Source of the DNA: Desulfobacterales bacterium | GTDB lineage: Bacteria > Desulfobacterota > Desulfobacteria > Desulfobacterales > RPRI01 | Assembly: GCA_020052975.1 (NCBI GenBank) | Contig: JAGVOC010000324.1 | Span: 1-6,906 of the forward strand | Direction: 5' to 3' | Length of the DNA: 6,906 bases | Shown: in pieces, positions 1 to 5,780 of the stretch | How the letters are laid out: every line of letters starts with the position of its first letter | Position numbering within the stretch: the stretch's first letter is position 1 | Position numbers and translations under genes: made by a program | Notes under the pieces: model-generated | What the model saw: only the letters and a program-made list of their open reading frames with translations | Told to the model about the DNA's origin: nothing | The model's database searches: none

Positions 1-1
1 G

Positions 2-625
2 AGAAGAACAGTTTCGAATCTGGAGAGACGGCAGCGAATGACATTGTCAGAAGTTGCCGTCTTAAGAAAGCCACCGACAAGGTCGGTGGTAGTTTACTGG
101 TTTCTCGACCATCTGACCGACACCGGCCGCGCAGGGGTTATTGTTCCCAACGGTGTCCTTTTCGGTTCCGGGAAAGCCGCCCGCAAGGTACGTGAACTGC
201 TCCTCACCACCTGCGATCTCCAGGCCATTATTGCCCTGCCATCAGGAGTCTTTAAACCTTATTCCGGCGTTGGTACAGCCATCTTCATTTTTCAGAAGGG
301 CAGGTCGACCGAGTCGGTCTGGTTCTATGAACTCACCGCTGATGGACTTTCTCTTGACGACAAACGGGCGCCTATCGAGTCCAACGACATTCCCGACATC
401 CTCGCCAAGTGGCCGGAGCGCGAGGAAGGCCTCAACAGCTTCCGCGTACCGGTGGAGAAAATCCGTGACAACGGCTGGCAGCTTATGCCGGGGCGTTATA
501 AACCCATTCGACTCGATGCTTCTATACATGAAGAGCCTGCCAAGATCTTGGCGGATGTGATTAAGTTGGAGATGGAAATTACACAGCGGATAAAGGTGTT
601 GCTTGAGAAGGTGCAAAGAAAATGA
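2..625 (+). CDS. hsdM: Type I restriction-modification methyltransferase subunit, C-terminal part (partial at left edge)
   Basis: This is the C-terminal portion of an HsdM/N-6 adenine DNA methylase, which with HsdS forms the sequence-specific modification enzyme. Counting from the ATG at 38, the conserved late-methylase block GRAGVIVPNGVLFGSGKA is at residues 30-47, LPSGVFKPYSGVGTAIF at about 68-83, VWFYELTADGLSLDDKR at about 94-110, and the closing NGWQLMPGRYKP element at about 145-156. The SAM-binding motif and the NPPF catalytic motif are not in the window. The frame is open to the left edge, so the true start is probably outside. However, the ATG at 38 has a possible ribosome site (GGAGA, 22-26), and the residues before about position 90 do not look like HsdM. 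The gene is therefore either partial or 5'-truncated. Its stop overlaps the hsdS start by ATGA. Family certain, integrity uncertain. Confidence 0.85.
   Translation, partial: RRTVSNLERRQRMTLSEVAVLRKPPTRSVVVYWFLDHLTDTGRAGVIVPNGVLFGSGKAARKVRELLLTTCDLQAIIALPSGVFKPYSGVGTAIFIFQKGRSTESVWFYELTADGLSLDDKRAPIESNDIPDILAKWPEREEGLNSFRVPVEKIRDNGWQLMPGRYKPIRLDASIHEEPAKILADVIKLEMEITQRIKVLLEKVQRK
71..89. repeat. Perfect 8-bp inverted repeat with 3-nt loop inside the hsdM 5' region
   Basis: CCACCGAC (71-78), loop AAG (79-81), GTCGGTGG (82-89). It is GC-rich and would form a stable hairpin in RNA or single-stranded DNA. It lies just where recognisable HsdM similarity begins, so it may mark a rearrangement junction. 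It is not followed by a T-run, so I do not call it a terminator. Confidence 0.7.
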
Positions 626-1767
626 GTACGTGGCCTAAAGTACTACTACAAGATATTGCACGTTTGGTACGTGGCACCGAGCCTGGTAGTGAAAGCTACA
701 CCGATGCAACAAAAGGAATTCGATTCATTCGAGTGGGAGATATCACAGGTAAATCAGAAAAGCCGGTATTTACTGATTCACAGCAACTCGTTATGGTCTC
801 CAAAAATGATCTCTTAATTGCCCTTGATGGGACTCCCGGTTACGTGAGCACTGGCCATGAAGGTGCAATTAGTTCGGGGATTCGTAAAATAGATTCTATA
901 AATACGAGCGATATTTCTCAGGAATGGCTTCGATATTCGCTTATGTCGCATGATGTGCAAGAGACTATTAAACGGTACACAAATGGAGTTACAATATTAC
1001 ATGCATCTTCGGCCGTGCCTCACATAAGAATCCCAGTTCCGCCTCTCTCTGAGCAAAAGCGCATTGGGCAGCTTCTCAATAAGGCGGAAGCATTGCGCTC
1101 TCTTCATACTCAAGTAGACGAGCGTATGGTTTCTGTAACACCTGCGCTATTCCATAAGATGTTTGGTACCCCCTCTTCCAATAGTGGTAATTGGAAAACG
1201 GTCACATTAGGCAGTCTTGGGCGCGTCGTAACGGGTAATACACCTCCGCGTAGCGAATCAGACTTCTATGGTGATTACATTGAGTGGATAAAGACTGACA
1301 ACATCGATGGCATTCGTGGTGTGGTTGGGCGTTCAGCAGAAGGCCTATCGAAGATTGGAGCGCGTAGGGCTCGCATCGTCCCAGAAGGAAGTGTACTTGT
1401 TAATTGCATTGCAGGCACTCTCAGTCGTATCGGAGAATCCGCAATTACAGATCGCAAGGTGGCCATCAATCAGCAGATCAATGCTATTGTGCCCAATAAA
1501 GGAGTTGAAAGCGCGTTCTTGTGTTCACTCGTTCGTGAGTTAAAACCGGTGATACAGGCTAACGCCACTGGGGTGATGACTCGAATTATCAATAAATCAG
1601 CACTAGAGCAAATTCCTGCTATTAATCCTCCTCAACCATTGCAGAAGCGCTTCGCTGAAAGTATTGCTGAGATTCGCAGACTGGAGGTTGCACAATCAGC
1701 CAGTCAAAGACGGCTTGATGACCTATTTAATTCCCTCCTGCACCGGGCCATTTGGGGGGAGCTATGA
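622..1767 (+). CDS. hsdS: Type I restriction-modification specificity subunit
   Basis: HsdS is the DNA-recognition subunit that directs HsdM (and HsdR) to a bipartite target. The 381-residue protein has the usual two-repeat layout: target recognition domain 1 at about 1-135, a central conserved helix with PPLSEQKRIGQLLNKAEALR at 140-159, target recognition domain 2 at about 190-335 (beginning WKTVTLGSLGRVVTGNTPP), and a distal conserved helix (NPPQPLQKRFAESIAEI, about 335-351, then a heptad-like tail). The two conserved helices form the coiled-coil spacer in solved HsdS structures. The length is normal and the frame intact. The start is the ATG overlapping the hsdM stop (ATGA), with AAGGTG at 608-613 eight bases upstream. 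Base composition is more AT-rich than in the genes on either side, as is usual for shuffled specificity genes. The target sequence cannot be predicted from the protein alone. Confidence 0.95.
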   Translation: MSTWPKVLLQDIARLVRGTEPGSESYTDATKGIRFIRVGDITGKSEKPVFTDSQQLVMVSKNDLLIALDGTPGYVSTGHEGAISSGIRKIDSINTSDISQEWLRYSLMSHDVQETIKRYTNGVTILHASSAVPHIRIPVPPLSEQKRIGQLLNKAEALRSLHTQVDERMVSVTPALFHKMFGTPSSNSGNWKTVTLGSLGRVVTGNTPPRSESDFYGDYIEWIKTDNIDGIRGVVGRSAEGLSKIGARRARIVPEGSVLVNCIAGTLSRIGESAITDRKVAINQQINAIVPNKGVESAFLCSLVRELKPVIQANATGVMTRIINKSALEQIPAINPPQPLQKRFAESIAEIRRLEVAQSASQRRLDDLFNSLLHRAIWGEL

Positions 1768-2600
1768 GCGGTACCCTACGACAGGCATGGGATTACTTCA
1801 CGGCAGATTTGTGGGAGCCACTTGCCGACTATTCGGCAAAAGACGCTGTCGCACCATCTGGACTGTTTGGTGATCTCTTCGAATCAGCAGACTATTATCT
1901 CTCACCGCATCCAGCAGGTACCGAATTAGAGGAAGCCCGCAACAATACCGATAAGGCGCGGCAACGCTTCCTCGCCCTCAAAGGGACCGACTTCACCAGC
2001 GAGTCGGCCATAGTGCATTTCCTCGAAGAAGTGAGAAACGTCATTGCCGACTATGAGATCACCGGTTATGAAGATTTTTACCGGCGACTGCTCCGGGATA
2101 TCCTCCATAAATACAATCTGCGCTATCGCCTGGACGACCCATTTATCCTGCGTTTCCTCTTGCCCGGTTCCTTCACAAACCTTTACGCCGAGCTTCATCG
2201 GTTAAACATCGGCAACGGCCATCTCGCCGGATTGCTAACCGACTTTGAAAAGGCTTTCGACCGTTATGCCCGGACCCAAGATCCCACCGATCTCAAAACT
2301 TGCATCGGAAACGCCAGCAAGTATGTGGAGGGATTGGCAGGCACAACTTGCGGTAAATCAGGATCGCTTGGTGATCTATGCAAAGAAATCAAAGATTGGC
2401 CTCATTCTGCGGTTCAAGCGGCGTTAACAAAACTCTATGGTTTCTGTTCGGACTATCCGGGCATCCGTCATGCGGGCAACCCCGCCGGTGTCCGCCGCGA
2501 CCTGAATGCGCGAGACGTAACGCTGGCAAGCCTTCTATTGCTGAGCTTTTCCGGCTATCTGTCGCAAGACATTGATGAACAAGTAATCCTTGGAATATGA
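1764..2600 (+). CDS. Unnamed R-M-coupled protein, possible abortive-infection/HEPN-like C-terminal domain
   Basis: I do not recognise a named family for this 278-residue, mostly helical, soluble protein. The ATG overlaps the hsdS stop codon (ATGA), and a G-rich ribosome site (GGGGGGAG, 1754-1761) sits just upstream. A TTG at 1752 is possible but lies inside that site. The N-terminal half (1-115) is acidic and aromatic-rich with no motif I know. The C-terminal part (about 175-270) has the pattern of Abi_C/HEPN-type helical domains: a helix (LKTCIGNASKYVEGLAG), a variable stretch, then YPGIRHAGNP at 231-240 and a hydrophobic final helix with a run of leucines (LASLLLLSF). The IRHAGN segment resembles the IRN..G.HG motif of abortive-infection proteins, but the Rx4-6H spacing of an active HEPN RNase is not obvious. 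The coupling to hsdS implies co-expression with the R-M system. Function unproven. Confidence 0.75.
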   Translation: MSGTLRQAWDYFTADLWEPLADYSAKDAVAPSGLFGDLFESADYYLSPHPAGTELEEARNNTDKARQRFLALKGTDFTSESAIVHFLEEVRNVIADYEITGYEDFYRRLLRDILHKYNLRYRLDDPFILRFLLPGSFTNLYAELHRLNIGNGHLAGLLTDFEKAFDRYARTQDPTDLKTCIGNASKYVEGLAGTTCGKSGSLGDLCKEIKDWPHSAVQAALTKLYGFCSDYPGIRHAGNPAGVRRDLNARDVTLASLLLLSFSGYLSQDIDEQVILGI

Positions 2601-2746
2601 ACTTAAAATATATCCTCGATAGTTAGCCCGAACGATTGCGAAAATTAAGTTTTGGCCTCACCTTTCAAATATAACACAACATCATTATTATATTCAATAT
2701 GTTATGCATGAAAATGGCTTTTGCGGGAGCTGCATATAAGAAATAA
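2601..2746. other. Intergenic AT-rich stretch between the R-M operon and the XRE/PIN module
   Basis: No coding potential and no convincing rho-independent terminator was seen. It contains a short palindrome (ATATTCAATAT, 2690-2700) and is markedly AT-rich compared with the gene before it. It ends at the operator/promoter of the next gene. Confidence 0.5.
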
Positions 2747-2771
2747 TTATCTCATTGACATAATGAGATAA
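2747..2771. promoter_or_regulatory. Probable operator: perfect 10-bp inverted repeat
   Basis: TTATCTCATT (2747-2756), spacer GACAT (2757-2761), AATGAGATAA (2762-2771). The repeat is perfect over 10 bp per arm and spans the whole -35 box of the following promoter. The adjacent gene encodes an XRE-family repressor-like protein, so negative autoregulation at this site is the natural inference. The symmetry is seen directly; the binding protein is inferred. Confidence 0.8.
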
Positions 2772-2783
2772 ACATATTATATA
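2755..2783 (+). promoter_or_regulatory. Sigma70-type promoter for the XRE-peptidase/PIN operon
   Basis: Consensus -35 TTGACA (2755-2760), a 17-bp spacer, and a -10-like TATATA (2778-2783). The -35 lies inside the inverted repeat, so a bound dimer would exclude RNA polymerase. Transcription would start near 2790, just ahead of the ribosome site. Confidence 0.75.
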
Positions 2784-2797
2784 TAGCAAACTCAAAC

Positions 2798-2803
2798 GGA
2801 GGG
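2798..2803 (+). promoter_or_regulatory. Shine-Dalgarno site for the XRE-peptidase gene
   Basis: GGAGGG, six bases before the ATG at 2810. It is a strong site and fixes the start. Confidence 0.8.
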
Positions 2804-2809
2804 AAAGAT

Positions 2810-3949
2810 ATGCCGACTATTGATTTGGCAGATCGTCTGAGGAAAGCCCGCGAGTCAGCAGGATTGACGCTTGGCGAAGCGGCATTGAGACTCGGTTTTG
2901 CAAACTATCAGACATTAAGTAACATCGAAAAGGGAGAGCGTGAAGTCAAGGCAAGTGAATTGGCTCTATTCGCCAGAACCTATTTCTGTAATCTCAACTC
3001 GCTTCTCATGGGTGATGATCAACCTCTGTCGGCGGTGTATCTTCTCTGGCGAAAAGCGCCAGTCGGAGAAAGAAAAAAAGAAATCGAAGCTTACATAAAG
3101 AATCGGTTTGAACAGTATCATCTTATCGAACGCCTGCTGGGGATTGATAGCGATATTAATTCACGGCTGATTACCGTAAAGCCGGCAGATATCCGCACGA
3201 ACATTCAAGTTGACAGCCTTGCCTCAAAAATTAGTAACATGTTGAATTTGGGGAGCAGACCTGCCTTTTCACTCCAGAAAGCAATGGAACAGATTCTCCA
3301 GATAAAAATTCTTTTTGTTGAACTTTCGGATTTCGGCTCGGCGGCGTCGACAGTTCACCCGGAATTCGGAGCCGCCATTATAGTAAATAATGAAGAGGCG
3401 CCATGGCGGATTAATTTTACCCTCGCTCATGAATTGTTTCATATTATAACATGGGATACATTCAGCCCCAAGGAAATGGAAATCAATGAACAGTTTTTTA
3501 CGGAGATTGAAAAGAAGGCAGAGCGTTTTGCATCCTCTCTCCTTCTGCCGGAAGCCGAAATCCGGCAAGAACTGGCCAAAAGGGTCATAGAACAAAAACT
3601 TCCCTATTCCGATATCGTCGATGTAGCCCGTGAATTTGGTGTTTCCACTTCGGCCCTTCTCTACCGCATGGCAAACTTGCGGCTTATGTCCTGGGAGAAG
3701 GCAAATGAGTTGTCGAAAAACGATGAATTGGCGATGATCGATCGTCGCCTAAGAAAAAATTTTTCGGGCGAAGCTCCCGTATCGGAGCGCTTTATCCTTC
3801 TCTCGGTTAAGTGTCTCAGAAAAGGGCTGATTTCCCGTGGCAAGTTTGCGGAGATTCTCGGAATAGATCGCGCGGATATTGACAAATTGCTGGAATATCG
3901 GGGATTGACCGAGATGGAGGGTGAATCGCTTGAAATTGTGGCTCCTTGA
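2810..3949 (+). CDS. XRE-family HTH regulator fused to ImmA/IrrE-type (M78) zinc peptidase, probable antitoxin
   Basis: This 379-residue cytoplasmic protein joins a DNA-binding and a metallopeptidase-like domain. Residues about 5-67 form a Cro/cI-type HTH (DRLRKARESAGLTLGEAALRL, then NYQTLSNIEKGEREV). Residues about 150-290 form the ImmA/IrrE (DUF955, COG2856) domain, with the zinc-binding HELFH at 207-211 and the ExxAxxFA element at 234-241 followed by LLLPEAEI. FGVSTSALLYRM (277-288) is the family's terminal helical element. The C-terminal tail (about 340-365) may be a second small helical domain. All expected zinc ligands are present. It is preceded by a strong promoter under a palindrome and overlaps the PIN gene, so a repressor/antitoxin role is likely. 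In ImmA and IrrE relatives the peptidase cleaves an XRE repressor; here both parts share one chain, so self-cleavage or a purely structural role are both possible. Domain call firm, role inferred. Confidence 0.92.
   Translation: MPTIDLADRLRKARESAGLTLGEAALRLGFANYQTLSNIEKGEREVKASELALFARTYFCNLNSLLMGDDQPLSAVYLLWRKAPVGERKKEIEAYIKNRFEQYHLIERLLGIDSDINSRLITVKPADIRTNIQVDSLASKISNMLNLGSRPAFSLQKAMEQILQIKILFVELSDFGSAASTVHPEFGAAIIVNNEEAPWRINFTLAHELFHIITWDTFSPKEMEINEQFFTEIEKKAERFASSLLLPEAEIRQELAKRVIEQKLPYSDIVDVAREFGVSTSALLYRMANLRLMSWEKANELSKNDELAMIDRRLRKNFSGEAPVSERFILLSVKCLRKGLISRGKFAEILGIDRADIDKLLEYRGLTEMEGESLEIVAP
3916..3924 (+). promoter_or_regulatory. Shine-Dalgarno site that decides the PIN gene start
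   Basis: GGAGGGTGA is nearly complementary to the 16S rRNA tail. The GTG at 3921 lies inside this site and cannot use it, whereas the TTG at 3930 lies nine bases beyond GGAGG. The site therefore favours TTG 3930 as the start. Confidence 0.6.
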
Positions 3950-4415
3950 TGCGGATGTTGTGATCAAACTTCTTGAGATTGATGTATTCGACAAACTGGC
4001 GGCCCAGCATGAGCTGCATGTTGCCTCATCCGTCATCGGTGAGGTTAAACACTATTATAGCAGGAGCGGTGAAAAAATTCCGGTAAACTTCCGTGAGCAA
4101 TTCATAGACACCGGCCGCGTAGTCGAATCCATTGCGGTTATCGAAGAAATTAAAGGTGTTCTAAAACAACTTCCTCCATTGAAGCGAGAGGTCATACACA
4201 CCGGCGAAATCGAGTCTCTTGCCATTCTTTTGCGGGAAGAAAAGTTTACGTTGTGTACCTTTGATTCTGCAGCGATTCGGACATTGCCATTTCTTGGCAT
4301 GTCAGATCGTGCGATATCGGCCGAGATGCTTCTCAGTATATCCGGTAACTGTATCTCCCAAACGCAAACTCGATGTAAGATTATCGGAAGCTTATTTCAG
4401 GAGCAACCTGGATGA
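3930..4415 (+). CDS. PIN-domain protein, probable RNase toxin, C-terminus apparently frameshifted
   Basis: PIN domains are Mg-dependent ribonucleases and the common toxin of VapBC-like systems. Numbered from the upstream GTG at 3921, the acidic residues are in the expected order: LLDADVVIKLLEI (D10/D12), VIGEVKHYY (E41), HTGEIESLAIL (E96/E98) and CTFDSAAIR (D115). The active site therefore looks complete. I prefer the TTG at 3930 because of the ribosome site at 3916-3920; from there the protein has 161 residues. The gene overlaps the 3' end of the XRE-peptidase gene by about 20 bp, so the two are co-translated. After AEMLLSISG (about residue 142) the sequence becomes low in family character, while the +1 frame encodes a plausible tail to 4473, giving about 180 residues if repaired. 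The nearest family may be the DUF3368-like PIN group, but I am not sure of that. Confidence 0.82.
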   Translation: MKLWLLDADVVIKLLEIDVFDKLAAQHELHVASSVIGEVKHYYSRSGEKIPVNFREQFIDTGRVVESIAVIEEIKGVLKQLPPLKREVIHTGEIESLAILLREEKFTLCTFDSAAIRTLPFLGMSDRAISAEMLLSISGNCISQTQTRCKIIGSLFQEQPG

Positions 4416-4473
4416 AGGGAAAAAGGATTTCATCTATTCGATAGGGAAAAATGCGGAACGGGAAAGACCTTAA
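4345..4473 (+). pseudogene. Displaced C-terminal tail of the PIN gene in the +1 frame
   Basis: In the frame one base ahead of the PIN frame, the sequence reads TVSPKRKLDVRLSEAYF followed by RSNLDEGKKDFIYSIG and a stop at 4471-4473. The charged and aromatic pattern looks like a real helical C-terminus, whereas the in-frame alternative (NCISQTQTRCKIIGSLFQ) does not. A single extra base somewhere in about 4338-4360 would explain it. No start codon or ribosome site of its own is evident. It could be a genuine inactivating mutation, a harmless tail change, or a sequencing error. Confidence 0.55.
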
Positions 4474-4490
4474 TCGGGATTGAGTTATCA

Positions 4491-4586
4491 GTGCCCATCG
4501 ACGGGCAAATTGATAGAAGATTTGAAGCAGACCTAAAGCAGATACTAGAAGATCTCGGCTTAATAGGGCGCGTCGAGTTCGAGTAG
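4491..4586 (+). CDS. Small coding-like ORF or gene remnant, 31 codons
   Basis: A GTG-initiated frame encodes MPIDGQIDRRFEADLKQ followed by ILEDLGLIGRVEFE and a TAG stop. The residues look like a real amphipathic helix with a short strand, not a random frame. The same frame is open back to 4416 without an ATG. There is no good ribosome site (GGGATTGAG at 4476-4484 is weak). I cannot assign a family. It may be the end of a gene whose front was lost when the PIN module or the neighbouring block arrived, or a very short real gene. It ends 20 bp before the convergent Smr gene. Confidence 0.25.
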   Translation: MPIDGQIDRRFEADLKQILEDLGLIGRVEFE

Positions 4587-4605
4587 AAGTGCTGGGCTAT
4601 ATATT

Positions 4606-4875
4606 TCATATCTTTTTCAGTTCAACTATGGTGGCGCCCCAGCCTCCTGCTTCCATCGGGGCATCTTTGAATGATTCGACTAAGAGGCTCTTTTTCAATA
4701 TTTCCATGACGCCTTTTTTAAGAATTCCCCGGCCTTTACCGTGTATTATCCGCACCTTGAGAATCCCATTTTTCTGACATTCTGAAAAATATTCGGAAAG
4801 AAGACCGGAGACTTCTTCCGGTCTGAAGGTATGCAGATCGATAAAATCTTCAATCGGTATTTTAACAGGCTTCAT
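4606..4875 (-). CDS. Stand-alone Smr-domain protein
   Basis: This is a short small-MutS-related (Smr) protein of 89 residues from the preferred start. Smr domains bind or nick nucleic acids; in MutS2 and ribosome-rescue relatives they cleave DNA or mRNA. Numbered from the upstream ATG at 4929, the signatures are DLHTFRPEEV (31-40), RIIHGKGRGILKKGV (60-74) and GGWGATIVEL (95-104), matching the DLH, HGKG and GGxGATxV motifs. The ATG at 4875 has AAGGAAGG four bases upstream and gives the compact start MKPVKIPIEDFIDLH typical of these proteins. The ATG at 4929 has a poor ribosome site and would overlap the DUF1848 gene by 32 bp. It is the last gene of a three-gene minus-strand operon. Confidence 0.9.
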   Translation of the reverse strand: MKPVKIPIEDFIDLHTFRPEEVSGLLSEYFSECQKNGILKVRIIHGKGRGILKKGVMEILKKSLLVESFKDAPMEAGGWGATIVELKKI

Positions 4876-4897
4876 CTTGCCTTCCTTTATATCGGCA

Positions 4898-5779
4898 TCA
4901 TCCAAGAAGCGAGGACGAATCAGGGTCATGTTTCTGAAAATTTATTTTTGCCCTGTCAAATCCGGTTGTTGCATAGCAATAGATGCACCCGTAAATGCAG
5001 GAGTCATACATTCCTATATCCTTGCTTGAAACACAATTGCAGTTCTTCCTCTGGGAAGGGTCTTTTTTTAAATCAAGGTTTTTCCCGAAAATTTTTGCAA
5101 TGTAAATATCATCTATGCATTTTCCGGCAGGGATACCGAAGCCGGTAAGATCTTTTTTTGAAGCGCAGCTTCTTATCTCAATGCCGTTATTCCCTGCAAT
5201 ATTGACCAGGGAGCTTAAAAGATCGGGTAAATTCGAATCATTACATTCGTTAAGAAAAAAACCGGCATCATTCAGCCCTTTGATTCTTCCTTCTATCTTT
5301 CTGTAAATATCCACGAAACTTATAATGCATTGAAAAGTATAACCGCGCAACACGTCTGCAATAGACTCAAATTTTTGTTTATGGAATTCAATGCCTGTAA
5401 GATTGCTTAATACTATCGGATCATAACGCCAGATAATCTTTTTAGGGCCAATAAGATCGGATAATTTCCGGAATGTGTCGAGCGATATTTCAAGAGAGGG
5501 AGACTTCGGATCGAGAATCCGTGGATTATCCATGAGGGTATACAAAAAATAATAGCTGTAACCCCGTGTGTTAAGTTCTTTTAAATGCGGAATAAGCGGT
5601 TTGGGGTTCCGTGTCCAGAACACAAAAAGATCAACATTTTCAGGCTCAAGTGAAATATTTGAAATCTGATTCGGGTTGAATGGATTTGGAACTGTGCAGA
5701 AACCCGCCCGGACCCTGTTCATAAACCATTTGCTGTAAAATGCCGGAATGTCGGTTCTGCGGCTTGCGCTTAGAATCAT
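4898..5779 (-). CDS. DUF1848 family protein with C-terminal radical-SAM-like cysteine cluster
   Basis: This 293-residue protein matches the DUF1848 family, which is of unproven function. It begins with the family hallmark MILSASRRTDIPAFYSKWF, followed by the conserved VDLFVFWTRNPKPL and the central IIWRYDPIVLSN. The C-terminus carries NCNCVSSKDIGMYDSCIYG followed by CIYCYATT, that is CxC and then a CxxxCxxC cluster. Such a cluster binds [4Fe-4S] and SAM in radical SAM enzymes, where it normally lies near the N-terminus; here it is C-terminal. Two further cysteines (SCASKK and GKCIDD) are conserved-looking. An ATG at 5794 would add MRCCK, but the family start and the one-base spacing after the upstream stop (TAA, A, ATG) favour 5779. 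It is the middle gene of the operon. A redox or radical role is inferred only. Confidence 0.9.
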   Translation of the reverse strand: MILSASRRTDIPAFYSKWFMNRVRAGFCTVPNPFNPNQISNISLEPENVDLFVFWTRNPKPLIPHLKELNTRGYSYYFLYTLMDNPRILDPKSPSLEISLDTFRKLSDLIGPKKIIWRYDPIVLSNLTGIEFHKQKFESIADVLRGYTFQCIISFVDIYRKIEGRIKGLNDAGFFLNECNDSNLPDLLSSLVNIAGNNGIEIRSCASKKDLTGFGIPAGKCIDDIYIAKIFGKNLDLKKDPSQRKNCNCVSSKDIGMYDSCIYGCIYCYATTGFDRAKINFQKHDPDSSSLLG

Positions 5780-5780
5780 T

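Noticed and set aside
1926..2198. 90-codon minus-strand ORF within the third R-M gene
   Set aside because: Antisense shadow with no ribosome site and no recognisable domain.
2600..2651. AACTTAA (2600-2606) and TTAAGTT (2645-2651) as a terminator stem after the R-M operon
   Set aside because: AT-only 7-bp stem with a 38-base loop and no proper T-run; not a credible terminator.
119..4119. The 13-mer GACACCGGCCGCG occurs at 119-131 and at 4107-4119, possibly flanking direct repeats
   Set aside because: Both copies lie inside unrelated coding sequences and encode DTGR in frame; there is no matching boundary structure, so chance is likelier than a duplication scar.
4446..4475. EKCGTGKT in the frame open from 4416 as a Walker A P-loop
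   Set aside because: The first glycine of GxxxxGKT is missing, no start codon precedes it, and it overlaps the better-supported displaced PIN tail.
4831..5148. 105-codon plus-strand ORF within the DUF1848/Smr genes
   Set aside because: Antisense shadow of two well-supported genes, with cysteine/serine-rich low-complexity character.
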